A DNA stretch of 53,619 nt from a bacterium (GTDB lineage Bacteria > CAYTYR01 > UBA6262). Each line of letters begins with the position of its first letter. Within the stretch, counting starts at the first letter, position 1. The notes under the pieces were generated by a model that ran no database searches, was not told where the DNA came from, and saw nothing but the letters and a program-made list of their open reading frames with translations. The position numbers and the translations under genes are program-made. Shown piece after piece: positions 16,170 through 25,886 of the stretch. The stretch covers positions 1-53,619 of the forward strand of contig JAQTQE010000011.1 of assembly GCA_028712365.1 (NCBI GenBank), written 5' to 3'.

Positions 16170-17142
16170 GATCGTGCTTGATCGTCCAGCCCGTGATAAA
16201 GGCGTAACTTTAGTCGAAATAATGATCGTGGTCGGTATTTGCGGTATAGTAACTGTTGCCTTGTTCTACCTGATCAAACTATCCACCCAAATGATCTGGA
16301 CCAGCGGTACCAAACTGGAATTACAGCAAAATGCCCAGGATGCTATATACTGGATCAAAGAAGACTTTCGCAGCGCCAAGCTTTCCAGTATCGGTAATGC
16401 CGGATATAATCCAGGCTTTGAATCACCCCAGAACATAACCGCGCCGCCGGAGAGCTGGCAAGATCCTTTCCCCGCCGGGATCTCGAAGATCGGGGTCGGC
16501 AGTCCTCATTTGAAAAGCGGTTTTTATGCCATCAAAGCAGCCAGCACGGCTGGAAGCGTGAGTTACGAAAGCGCTGTTTCGTCATTTCCTTATACGGGAA
16601 CTTATATTTTTTCCGGTTGGATCAAGGCAGGAGGACAGACTGAGGTGCGTTTATTACGCAGCGCCGGCTCTGATTTTGCTCCTCCGGTCGTGATAGGTAC
16701 GGCCGCAGCTACCGGTTATTGGCAGCAATATTTTGTCATGACCAACCGTACTGCCGGTGAGTTTTTTAAGATCAGGCTGGCTAATTTAACTCCCGGGACA
16801 GAATCTTATTTTGACGACATATCCATAGCGCCGCAAGAAGTGGTTTTTAGCACCGCGACGGCGGTAAGTTTTCTTGACTATTATAAGTTTACAGGCCTGA
16901 GAAGCGATAAATACCGTTTATTTTATGATTCTTCAACTCTTATTTTATACCGGCAGATGTGGGGTAACGGTAATTGGTCCAATATCTCTCCGGATCCCCT
17001 GAGCAAATATATCAGGAAAGCCACGATCAGGAACGTAGAGCAGAAAAATTTCAGCATAATTTTAGAATTGGCTAAAAGTTCCCGGGCCAATAAAGAAGAA
17101 GAATATCAGTTGCAGACAAGTGTTACCCCAATGGTGGAATGA
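16159..17142 (+). CDS. Minor pilin, PilW/GspJ-like, with inserted jelly-roll-like domain
   Basis: 327 aa from the ATG at 16159 (GTG at 16150 also possible). The prepilin signal is RDKG then VTLVEIMIVVGICGIVTVALFYL, followed by LELQQNAQDAIYWIKEDFRSA, typical of PilW/GspJ. From about residue 85 to 225 it carries an extra domain starting NPGFESP and containing GTYIFSGWIKAGG and ESYFDDISI. This is the pattern of CBM4/9-like carbohydrate-binding jelly rolls. The PilW fold then resumes to the C terminus. A pilus-tip subunit with a built-in binding domain is unusual. The domain identity is by pattern only. Confidence 0.75.
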   Translation: MYHKIVLDRPARDKGVTLVEIMIVVGICGIVTVALFYLIKLSTQMIWTSGTKLELQQNAQDAIYWIKEDFRSAKLSSIGNAGYNPGFESPQNITAPPESWQDPFPAGISKIGVGSPHLKSGFYAIKAASTAGSVSYESAVSSFPYTGTYIFSGWIKAGGQTEVRLLRSAGSDFAPPVVIGTAAATGYWQQYFVMTNRTAGEFFKIRLANLTPGTESYFDDISIAPQEVVFSTATAVSFLDYYKFTGLRSDKYRLFYDSSTLILYRQMWGNGNWSNISPDPLSKYIRKATIRNVEQKNFSIILELAKSSRANKEEEYQLQTSVTPMVE

Positions 17143-17171
17143 AGCGTAAAATAACCAATGACGGAGTGTTT

Positions 17172-18257
17172 ATGATAGGAATAGGAACCCGGAAAAAATG
17201 GGGCTTGGTCAGTCTCCTCATTATCCTACTGGTCATTGGCCTGGTTGTTGGCTCTAAAGCTTACCAAAAACACCAGGTCCGTCAGGCGCAGATTCGTTTT
17301 GCCGCGGCAGAAACATTATATAGTTATCAAAAATACCAGGAAGCAGCCAGGGAATACGAATTCGTGGCGACCAAATATCCCCGGATTGAATATGTTCCTG
17401 TTTGTTGGTATAAAGCCGGATATATTTATCGCTATTTTTTATTTAATGATGCCGCGGCTGAGAACGCCTTAAAGAAATTAGTAGATCTTTTCCCTGCTAA
17501 TCAATACCGGAAAGAAGCCTTGTCGCTGCTAATCGATATATATTCACGCCTGGGAAAATATAAGGAACAAAATGATACTATTAAGCGCTTCCTGGCAGAG
17601 TTCCCGGGCGCTGCGAATGAAGATGCCCTGCGTTTGGAATTATCCAAGGGACTGGCTAAAATGGACCAGAACAAAGAGGCTCTGGAACAACTAGCCTTAA
17701 TTAAAGATCCGCAAGCGAATGTAATAAAGAACAGCCAGGAATACTACCAATTGCTGATCGCCAAGGATCCTCTTGATCCGCAGCCGCATTTGGAATTAGC
17801 CAGGATCTATAAAGGCATGGGCTTGCAGCAAAGGGCTGTGACTGAATTCGAAACAGCTAAATGGATCAAAAAAAACGCCGCGGAAGTAAAAGCCGCGCAG
17901 CAAAAGATCCATGCTCCAGCCAATTATCCGCGTGGTATTATCCACAAAAAAGTGCCGCCCAAAATAAAATTATCGCCGCGGGAAGAAAAAATATATATAG
18001 GATACGCTGTAGCGCAAAAGCTGAACTGGCCAGCAGACATGCAAAAAAAGAGCCTGAGCCTGGGTGCTCCGGCAGGGGAAAAAGAAGCAGCGGCAGTCGG
18101 CGAAAAGTTACAGCAATATGAAAAAGAATGGTGGTCAGCCTGGTACACTAAAAACCAAACCAGCTATGATGAATGCGAAAAGATCAGGCTTAAGGTGATC
18201 AATGATCAGGGGACGGCAATGCCATTGAACGAAAAAATTGCCAAAATGATCAAATAA
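17172..18257 (+). CDS. Membrane-anchored TPR protein in the pilus locus
   Basis: 361 aa from the ATG at 17172, chosen for CGGAG at 17162-17166; an ATG at 17139 overlapping the previous stop would add eleven residues. One N-terminal membrane helix (about 11-32) is followed by tetratricopeptide-like helices (QKYQEAAREYEFVATKYP, then YVPVCWYKAGYIYRYF, then DPLDPQPHLELARIYKGMG). A charged C-terminal half has no recognised fold. The bulk would face the periplasm. It may be a scaffold for pilus biogenesis or for the large secreted proteins downstream. I do not recognise a specific family. Confidence 0.75.
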   Translation: MIGIGTRKKWGLVSLLIILLVIGLVVGSKAYQKHQVRQAQIRFAAAETLYSYQKYQEAAREYEFVATKYPRIEYVPVCWYKAGYIYRYFLFNDAAAENALKKLVDLFPANQYRKEALSLLIDIYSRLGKYKEQNDTIKRFLAEFPGAANEDALRLELSKGLAKMDQNKEALEQLALIKDPQANVIKNSQEYYQLLIAKDPLDPQPHLELARIYKGMGLQQRAVTEFETAKWIKKNAAEVKAAQQKIHAPANYPRGIIHKKVPPKIKLSPREEKIYIGYAVAQKLNWPADMQKKSLSLGAPAGEKEAAAVGEKLQQYEKEWWSAWYTKNQTSYDECEKIRLKVINDQGTAMPLNEKIAKMIK

Positions 18258-18272
18258 ACATAGGAAGGACCT

Positions 18273-21200
18273 ATGACTTTGAATAAAAAAATAATCTTCG
18301 GCCTAGTATTGGGTTTACTGTTAAGTTTCCATGTGTGCAGGGTATCAGCTTTTGTGACTGAGACAGTGACCACTGATAATACTAATACGGTTACCGTGCC
18401 TTGCATCGTTGTGGATAGTACTTACGCGTACGCGGTTTGGCAACAGAGAGAAACTGATGGCTATACCCATATATATTATAAAAGGAAAGGCCTGACTGGT
18501 TCCTGGGCTGACAGTACTCCGGAATTAGTATCCAGCGAACAGTTAAGCGCGAGTGCCCGTAATCCCAGGATCGCGATCGATAGTACCTATGTTTATGTAA
18601 CGTGGGAGGATGATTCAAATTATGAAAGCCGGGGTGGAGATTCAAAAATAGTTTTCAAAAGAAAAGCGCTTGCCGGGACCTGGCCCGCGGCTACCGAAGT
18701 AGTATCCACGGAAAGCACAGCAGAAGCAAAAAATCCACAGATCATTTTGGACGCTAACTATGTTTATATTACCTGGGACAGTCCTGCTAATCTCAGCGGT
18801 AGTGGTACTGACCGGGATATTTGCTATAAGAGAAAATCCTTAGGTGATGTGTGGCCGGCATCCACGGAGATAGTTTCCACTGAAAGTACCTATGACTCTA
18901 AAAAGCCGGTCATTGCTCTGGATAATGCTTCAGTATATATTGCCTGGTATGATGAAGACATCTATGCCGGCGGAGCCTATATTCTTTATAAAAAGAAAGA
19001 TTTGAACGGTACCTGGCCGCTGGCCACGGAAACAATATCCACGGAAACTGTTTTAGGGCAGTGGGCTGACGCTCCGACCATCTCCCTGGTTGTCGCGGCC
19101 AATATTGTGCATGTTGCCTGGCGGGATAATACTGAATATGCCGGCACCAATGGCACTTTTTTCCGCATAGCGTATAAAAAGAAAATGACTTCCGGTACCT
19201 GGCCGGCTACCGAAGTAGTATCTACTGAGTCAACCGGTAATGGCATTACCCCGTGCCTGGCGGCTGATGATACCAACGTATATATAGTCTGGGCAGATAG
19301 TAGTAATTATAATAATGCCGGTTCCAATTCTCATATTTTCTTTAAGAAGAAACCAGTGAACGATTCTGGCTGGGGTACGGATACGGGAATTCTTTCTACC
19401 GAAAGTACCGGTAATGCTTATACTCCTAACATAGCGCTTAGCGCTGGTACTTTTTATGTGATTTGGGAAGACAGTTCTGAATTTGGTTATGGCCACGATT
19501 TCAGCCACATTGTCTATCGCTCGCTATCCAGTAATCCGCCCCAGGTCGCGATCACTTATCCTAATGGCGGGGAAACATTGAGCGGGACGGTAAATATTAC
19601 GGCGACAGCTACGGATGCTGATTCAAGTATCAGCAGTGTAGCTTTCTATTATACAGCCAATGATGGTTTGACCTCTACTCTGATCGGCACTGATACCAGC
19701 GCTCCCTTCCAGTTCAGCTGGGATTCTACTAAGATATTTACTAGCGGCAATTACAAGATCAAGGCTATAGTGACCAGCGCTGATGGCGGACAAGGCACTG
19801 ATCTTTCCGATGAGTCATTTTACGTAAATAAATACGCGGATGATACTACTTTTAATTATTATTCCTTTGTCACCAACGCGACGGCTACTTGCTACAAAGG
19901 CAGCACTTCCAGTTTCCCATTGGCTACTGAATCCAATATTGGCACCCAGGTCACTGATACCAGCGCTTTGCAGAATGCTGACACCACATATGAATCAGCG
20001 ACTGATACGAATGCCAATTATACCTATATGAAGTTCAATTTTAAGATCACTGATGTCGTGGCCAATATCACTTATTTCCGGGTTTATTGGAAAGGCTATA
20101 CCAGCACTCCCAACAGCGGGGTCTATCTATATTTATGGAATAAGACCCTGGGACGTTTCGATCGTATCGACGGTTATAGTTATGACATGGCGAACGTCGG
20201 GGTACATGAACTGAACAGTAAGGTAAACCTGTCTGCGGTGACTATTGCCAATTATGTGAAAGCTGATGGAACTGTGCAGGTTCTCGTGGAAACGACAGAT
20301 GATGGCAGCGGACTGGTTTCTGTGCCGATAGGGATCTATACTGATTATGTCAGGTTGGAAGTTTCTACTGACTTGACGCCTCCAGCGGCGATCAGCAACC
20401 TGCAAGCCGCTCCAGGCAACAAACGAGGTGAACTGGTCCTGACCTGGACCGCTCCAGGAGACGATGGCAATATACGCACTGCTACTAACTACCTGGTTAA
20501 ATATGCTACTGCTACTTTTGGCGGGGCCGAATGGGACACGAGTTACCTAACCGGTATTTCCAGCACCACACTGCCGGTTCCCCAGGAAGCAGGCAATACG
20601 GAAACATACACCTTGACCGGTTTGACCACTGACGTTAGATACTGGTTTGGGATCAAAACCGAAGATGAGGTCCCTAATACCAGCTTGATCGATACCACCA
20701 GCCCGCAAGCCAACTCCTTGCCCAAAGGAAATTCGTTGCCTCTAGTGACCTTTGCGGCTATTACTACCAGTCAGTCGGATAATATCACTATTAACTATAA
20801 CCTGGTTGATTTTGATGCCGATACCTGTACTATCAGCGTATCTTATAGCCTTGACGGTGGGACTACTTTTACCAGCGCTACCAAAGGAAGCGGGGGCAAT
20901 AATATGACTGGGTTGACGACCAATTCGACCACCGCCACCAGTTATTCTTTTGTTTGGGATTCAGTGGCTGACATCGGCCAGGTCATTAACGAAACAGTAC
21001 AGATACGCATCAGCGCCAATGATGGCTACGGCACAGGGACAGGTACAACCGGTAATTTTACGGTAGATAACCTGGGCAACCTGGATGCTATCACCGGTGA
21101 TTTCTCTTACCCCAATCCTTATAAGCCAAAACTGGGACCATTGACTATACGCTATATCTTAAATGAGGATAAAGGAGTGACCATATCGATCTATAATATT

Positions 21201-21383
21201 TATGGTGAATTGATAAAAGAAACACATTATGACGCCAGTACTACCGGTGGCTCCAAAGGAGTGAATAAGGTCACCTGGGATGGCAAGAACGCCGATAATG
21301 AAGCTGTAGCCAGTGGGGTCTACCTGGTCCATATCAAGGCCGAAGGATTTGAGAAAACCAGTAAGGTCGCGCTCGTTAAATAG
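18273..21383 (+). CDS. Large secreted protein: seven-repeat beta-propeller, Ig, Fn3 and FlgD-like domains
   Basis: 1036 aa with a signal peptide ending near residue 26 (CRVSA). Residues ~45-420 hold seven repeats of about 55 aa, each with a strand like STYVYVTWEDD, a YKRK-type strand and GTWP...STEST. Seven such units suggest a sialidase-like seven-bladed propeller. Then come an Ig-like domain starting PPQVAITYPNGGET (~421-522), an unassigned domain (~523-700), Fn3 (~701-815), another Ig-like domain (~822-935) and a FlgD-like C-terminal domain (~941-1036, with FSYPNPYKP and GVYLVHI). It follows directly after the minor pilins, where many bacteria encode PilY1. I infer a pilus-linked or surface adhesin; an enzymatic role is not supported by any visible catalytic motif. 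Confidence 0.7.
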   Translation: MTLNKKIIFGLVLGLLLSFHVCRVSAFVTETVTTDNTNTVTVPCIVVDSTYAYAVWQQRETDGYTHIYYKRKGLTGSWADSTPELVSSEQLSASARNPRIAIDSTYVYVTWEDDSNYESRGGDSKIVFKRKALAGTWPAATEVVSTESTAEAKNPQIILDANYVYITWDSPANLSGSGTDRDICYKRKSLGDVWPASTEIVSTESTYDSKKPVIALDNASVYIAWYDEDIYAGGAYILYKKKDLNGTWPLATETISTETVLGQWADAPTISLVVAANIVHVAWRDNTEYAGTNGTFFRIAYKKKMTSGTWPATEVVSTESTGNGITPCLAADDTNVYIVWADSSNYNNAGSNSHIFFKKKPVNDSGWGTDTGILSTESTGNAYTPNIALSAGTFYVIWEDSSEFGYGHDFSHIVYRSLSSNPPQVAITYPNGGETLSGTVNITATATDADSSISSVAFYYTANDGLTSTLIGTDTSAPFQFSWDSTKIFTSGNYKIKAIVTSADGGQGTDLSDESFYVNKYADDTTFNYYSFVTNATATCYKGSTSSFPLATESNIGTQVTDTSALQNADTTYESATDTNANYTYMKFNFKITDVVANITYFRVYWKGYTSTPNSGVYLYLWNKTLGRFDRIDGYSYDMANVGVHELNSKVNLSAVTIANYVKADGTVQVLVETTDDGSGLVSVPIGIYTDYVRLEVSTDLTPPAAISNLQAAPGNKRGELVLTWTAPGDDGNIRTATNYLVKYATATFGGAEWDTSYLTGISSTTLPVPQEAGNTETYTLTGLTTDVRYWFGIKTEDEVPNTSLIDTTSPQANSLPKGNSLPLVTFAAITTSQSDNITINYNLVDFDADTCTISVSYSLDGGTTFTSATKGSGGNNMTGLTTNSTTATSYSFVWDSVADIGQVINETVQIRISANDGYGTGTGTTGNFTVDNLGNLDAITGDFSYPNPYKPKLGPLTIRYILNEDKGVTISIYNIYGELIKETHYDASTTGGSKGVNKVTWDGKNADNEAVASGVYLVHIKAEGFEKTSKVALVK

Positions 21384-21439
21384 TTGTTGACAGAATCAGT
21401 ATCTTATGGAACTTTTATATTGGGAAGGACTGTATTCTA

Positions 21440-24400
21440 ATGGGGTGGTCAATTATGAAAAAGCCGCGCATCGCCTATATGTGCCCGAATTCAGCAAATA
21501 AAATATTTTATCTTTTGGTAATGGCAGTATTTTTTATTACTGCCATTTTTGTTTATCCCGCGCAAGCAGTCAATTACTGGGTCAGTAATACTGGTGATGA
21601 TGGTAATACCGGTACTACTCCGGCAACAGCTTTCAAGAGTTTGCAAAAGGCCGCTAATACTGCCACCGCTGCCGGAGATGTGATCAATGTCATGGATGGT
21701 ACTTATTCCTATTGGGACAACTCCGCGTTATGTGACGCAGCCAGGGCTGCGACTGGTGATAATTATATGGCCGTGTGCATGATGTTCTACAGCGGGGTCA
21801 CGATCAAAGCCCAGAACCGCGGTTTGGCCAAGATCATCGGCTCTAATGAAAGTTTCGGCGGCAATGTTTGCGCTGGAATAGAGATCTGGGGTGGAGCGCC
21901 GTATAACCAGGGAGATAATATTACGGTCGACGGCTTTGAGATAGACGGCCGCGATACATCCATGGTCGTGCGCATGAACGATGGCATTTGCTTGAATACC
22001 AGCGCGGCAAATAATATTATTCGCTATAATAACATTCATAATACTTCGCGGAACGGTATCAGCATCGGTAAAACTATCGGCGGCGGCGGGGATTATGACG
22101 GCCATGGTTATTGCAATTTTAATAATGTCAATCATAATATATGTTATTCGATGAACGCGGCGATCTATGAATATGCTTCCTGCGGGCAGACGGTAGAATA
22201 TAACCTGGTCCGCAATAGCAGTTATGGCTTTGAAATATATGCCCGCACGGCTGCTACCAACCAATCAGTTTATCGTTATAATATCAGCTACAGCAATACC
22301 TATGGCTTAAACATTGATTATAAGAACGAAGTCGGTACCGGATCCAATCCGACTGTTGCCGGCTGGAATTGCGATACAAAAGTGGAATACTGCACTTTTG
22401 CCAACAACTCAACCGGTGTTCGCTGTGGCGCTGGTTATTTGCAGCTTTACCGTTGCATTATTGCCAATAACTCCGGGACCGGGATAGATGAAAGCGATAA
22501 TGGCTGGTGGGATGGTTGCACGGATATCAAAGGTGATCGTAATGATGTCTATAATAATGGTACGAATTACAATTCAATTTCTCTCGCTCCTACCGGAGAT
22601 GGTCTGCATGCGGGAGAAAGCTTCTGGCAAGATATTTCCTGGGATCCGCAGTTCTTGAATCTCGGCACCGGGGTCTTGGCTACGTCCTATGAACTGAAAA
22701 ATAAATATACTCCGGCCAGGGCTGCTACCGGGCAAACCGTGACTAGCCCCTGTATTGATTACGCCAAAGAAATCGTAGTCGCGCCTGATATCTGGAGTGA
22801 CGTGGGCGCGCACCGGGATTCAATTACTTCTACGAATTATATCGGTTATCCTGATCCGCCGGCCAATTTAGGCCAGCCGCTTTATGTTGGCGGCGCTAAT
22901 TCCTGGACCAACGCTCCTTACTTAATAGGTACGGCTAATTTGAGCGATCCGGTTCTGCCTGCTACAGCTGAGAATGTGCGTTATGACTATGATATTTCTT
23001 ATGAAAAATCATATGCCAGCGGCGGTAATATAGTTTGGGGATTTGTTTGGAATTTGTGGGGAACCGCTCCATTTCCCTATTCATCCTGGTGGACTTCCGC
23101 GACTTTGCCGGCTATACCAGGCTGCGGTGAAGGGCAATTCCACTGGCGCGTTCGTTGTGAAGACAATATAAATGTGAATTCTGGTAATATTAGCGATTAT
23201 ACTTACGCGGCAGGCGTAGCCGGCGCTGACTTGATCGCCTTTGGTATTGATATCACAACCCCAACCATTGTCAATGACCTGGCCGGGACAACTACCATGG
23301 CTGCTACCAGTGCGACGCTGACCTGGAACGATGTAGATGATTCTCTACCGGGGCATGCACCAGCTACTCCAGCTCCTGCGGGATATAAAAGGGTAAGCGA
23401 AGTGGCAGAATATAATCTCTATCGTAGTACTTTTTCATGTGTAGCTCCCTGGACCTGGGATACTTGGAAAGCGCAGGTTATCGCGGAGGGCCTTATTCCC
23501 GCTAATAACCATCTAAGTAAAAGGATAGTTGAAATGCGCGGAGCTGGCTTAGCAGGATCACCGCATAATCCTTTTATTGATGGCCTAGTCGTGGGAGACG
23601 AGTTGTTAGACACGCTTACCTATTATTATACTGTAACCAGTGTTGACTATGCTGGGAATGAATCCATACAGGGCAATGAGGTCAGTATCAATCCTGGAAC
23701 TCCTCCAGGCGGGCAACTGGTATATTTGATCGATTCTGGCGGACAGGTAGGTGGCGGAAATAATACTCCTTGTTATGGCACTACTGTTCCTGTGGCCACA
23801 GATGTATCTGTTGATATTAATTTCAGCACAACTACCTGCAATTTGACTAATTATGGCGCTGTCGCCTATACTGTCGGTAATAACCATGTGGTCAGGCATT
23901 ATGCCAAGATCACTACCGGGTCAGGGGCTAATCCGCCGGAAATAAGATTTTACTATACCACTGGTACGCGTCGGGCTGGAGCCAGCGCATCGCCGGGAGT
24001 ACCAGAGGTCTGGACTAATGTGGATCCCAGTAGTGGTACAGTGGGCATACAACATCATATAAACGGTACTGCTTATACGCCGGTAGGAGCAGTGGATTCG
24101 TCAGCTACGTATTTTTATGCTGATATCCCGACTGATATCCATGCCGCCGGGAATAGTTCCTGGGACGCTAATAATCCCTGGGGAATGGTGGGAGTGCGTA
24201 TCTCCGGTCATCAGAAAACTGATAAGCCAGTACCATTGGCTGATGGTGAGCCTGAGTGGATCAATGAAAAACCAGGGACAGCCAATACCTATACTTATTA
24301 CGTGCGCCGCGCGACGGGTTACAAAGCAGCAAATCCGGGAGAGAAAAATGATGATGTTCGCCTGCAGCCGATGCGGCATGTATGGAACGATCTCCTGCAA

Positions 24401-25810
24401 ACTCTTTCATCTATCAGATATTTTACGCCTATCAATTCCACGCCATTGGATATTCTATATATGAGCGCGAATCGGTTTACCTTACCCGGTTTGACTGATA
24501 ATAAAGGAGATATTTTTTATGGTGAATATCCCGGCCTGTATGTGCGACTGGCTTATGCCGATGGCCAAACCGGCGCCGGTAATTCCTATATTACTTACTG
24601 TTCTTCTACTACTGCCTATACTACCGGCTGGGTCAATGATAATCCTTTAGATGCAGTATCGACGTTAATAGTTTCCGGTATCGATAATAACGCCAGTGAC
24701 ACTTTCTCCGGGGGATTTGCCGGCCCGTTCTATGGCCATTTCAGTTTTATGAAAAGCCCGGTGAATACGCAGTTGATGAGTTTGCCGGAAAGTATTGATG
24801 TGCGCTATTACTTCTCTGTCCGTGACGGCTCAGACCGCGGTTTTTGCTATGGCGCAGGAGTGACGAAAACCTTAGCTACGGCACAAGCGGGAAACCAATT
24901 CTGCTATACTGTGATGCAGGATGACTATAGCCGGCCTTATGTGCGATTCAGCGCTACTGATGCCAGCGCGCTGCAACCGCGTAGCGTGGTCGATCCTGGT
25001 AATAGTTCCTGGATCAGTTTTTATACGATCAGGGCGGAATTATGGGACCTGAATGACGGCAATTATTCAACAGCACCGGCAATATATTGTAATATGATTT
25101 CTGGGCGCGGAACTAATAGCGGTATTTACCATAATCCTGATCCTAATGTTATGGGGACAGCTACGCCACGCTCACCAGTGCATGATACCAGAGTGTATTA
25201 CCGTATCTCCACGACTGCTCCGCCGGCCAGCTGTTTGGCCTCAGGATCAGATAAGTATCTGACTGCCGGCACAACCCCTAATTTTAATTTCATTCCTGAC
25301 AACGCTGATACGATCTATACCTTGGCCGGTAATACTACCGGTTATGTGCAAATGACCGGCCCGGCTACCGGCGGGCAATGGACTGCGCAAATACCGCTGA
25401 ATGAAGCTTATGCCGGACAATATCTTTATTATCGTATCTATATCTGTAATGATGACCATGATCCGCAGGCTTATGACAGCCCGTCTGCTAATTTCATTAC
25501 CGGCGCCGGAGTGGACACAGTTAGCCAGGATACGACAGATGCGTACAACCGGCACGGTGTAGCGGGAGTGGGTGGAGCTTTTGCCAATCCTTATGACAGC
25601 GCGGTTGGCGGCGCGCGTGAGGTTGATCGTGATCATGGCTGGGCCACGTACACCAGGTACGGCGGCGAGATAATCGGTTTAAAAATGATAAAGATCAGGA
25701 CCCGGGTCACCATCGGCGGCATCACAAAAGTTATCACCGCGTATGTTAATGCCGAGGGCAACACCGTCGGTAATGTGATATTTACCGAGATGGAAAAGAA
25801 CGAACCATAA
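21440..25810 (+). CDS. Very large secreted protein with parallel beta-helix domain
   Basis: 1456 aa. A signal peptide (hydrophobic core ~23-38) ends at AQA (43). The mature protein opens with NYWVSNTGDDGNTGTTPATAFKSL, the DUF1565/pectate-lyase-like beta-helix signature. Asn-rich coils such as NNIIRYNNIHNTSRNGI follow to about residue 450. A fibronectin-like region lies near 607-755 (NDLAGTTTMAATSATLTWND). The remaining ~700 residues are rich in Tyr, Asn and Thr with no fold I recognise. There is no FlgD-like tail. ATG at 21455 is an alternative start. It may be a glycan-binding or glycan-cleaving surface protein of the pilus cluster. Confidence 0.65.
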   Translation: MGWSIMKKPRIAYMCPNSANKIFYLLVMAVFFITAIFVYPAQAVNYWVSNTGDDGNTGTTPATAFKSLQKAANTATAAGDVINVMDGTYSYWDNSALCDAARAATGDNYMAVCMMFYSGVTIKAQNRGLAKIIGSNESFGGNVCAGIEIWGGAPYNQGDNITVDGFEIDGRDTSMVVRMNDGICLNTSAANNIIRYNNIHNTSRNGISIGKTIGGGGDYDGHGYCNFNNVNHNICYSMNAAIYEYASCGQTVEYNLVRNSSYGFEIYARTAATNQSVYRYNISYSNTYGLNIDYKNEVGTGSNPTVAGWNCDTKVEYCTFANNSTGVRCGAGYLQLYRCIIANNSGTGIDESDNGWWDGCTDIKGDRNDVYNNGTNYNSISLAPTGDGLHAGESFWQDISWDPQFLNLGTGVLATSYELKNKYTPARAATGQTVTSPCIDYAKEIVVAPDIWSDVGAHRDSITSTNYIGYPDPPANLGQPLYVGGANSWTNAPYLIGTANLSDPVLPATAENVRYDYDISYEKSYASGGNIVWGFVWNLWGTAPFPYSSWWTSATLPAIPGCGEGQFHWRVRCEDNINVNSGNISDYTYAAGVAGADLIAFGIDITTPTIVNDLAGTTTMAATSATLTWNDVDDSLPGHAPATPAPAGYKRVSEVAEYNLYRSTFSCVAPWTWDTWKAQVIAEGLIPANNHLSKRIVEMRGAGLAGSPHNPFIDGLVVGDELLDTLTYYYTVTSVDYAGNESIQGNEVSINPGTPPGGQLVYLIDSGGQVGGGNNTPCYGTTVPVATDVSVDINFSTTTCNLTNYGAVAYTVGNNHVVRHYAKITTGSGANPPEIRFYYTTGTRRAGASASPGVPEVWTNVDPSSGTVGIQHHINGTAYTPVGAVDSSATYFYADIPTDIHAAGNSSWDANNPWGMVGVRISGHQKTDKPVPLADGEPEWINEKPGTANTYTYYVRRATGYKAANPGEKNDDVRLQPMRHVWNDLLQTLSSIRYFTPINSTPLDILYMSANRFTLPGLTDNKGDIFYGEYPGLYVRLAYADGQTGAGNSYITYCSSTTAYTTGWVNDNPLDAVSTLIVSGIDNNASDTFSGGFAGPFYGHFSFMKSPVNTQLMSLPESIDVRYYFSVRDGSDRGFCYGAGVTKTLATAQAGNQFCYTVMQDDYSRPYVRFSATDASALQPRSVVDPGNSSWISFYTIRAELWDLNDGNYSTAPAIYCNMISGRGTNSGIYHNPDPNVMGTATPRSPVHDTRVYYRISTTAPPASCLASGSDKYLTAGTTPNFNFIPDNADTIYTLAGNTTGYVQMTGPATGGQWTAQIPLNEAYAGQYLYYRIYICNDDHDPQAYDSPSANFITGAGVDTVSQDTTDAYNRHGVAGVGGAFANPYDSAVGGAREVDRDHGWATYTRYGGEIIGLKMIKIRTRVTIGGITKVITAYVNAEGNTVGNVIFTEMEKNEP

Positions 25811-25818
25811 AATATTTC

Positions 25819-25847
25819 TTGACAATAAATAGTGATTATGTTAATTA
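25819..25847 (+). promoter_or_regulatory. Sigma70-like promoter of pilMNOPQ
   Basis: TTGACA (25819-25824), 17-nt spacer, TAATTA (25842-25847), 39 nt before pilM. It separates the assembly genes from the large secreted protein upstream. Confidence 0.6.
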
Positions 25848-25886
25848 ACATATAAGAAAGGTGGTCGAAAAGGAGACAGAATACAT

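Noticed and set aside
18400-19530. Tandem DNA repeats or a CRISPR-like array
   Set aside because: The repeats are at the protein level (propeller blades); DNA units vary in length and sequence.
21387-21421. TTGACA before the 1456-aa gene as a promoter
   Set aside because: No -10 box lies at 16-18 nt; the nearest, TATATT, is 23 nt away.
21728-22264. 178-codon minus-strand frame opposite the beta-helix protein
   Set aside because: Ile/Ala-rich translation that mirrors the repetitive plus-strand coding sequence.
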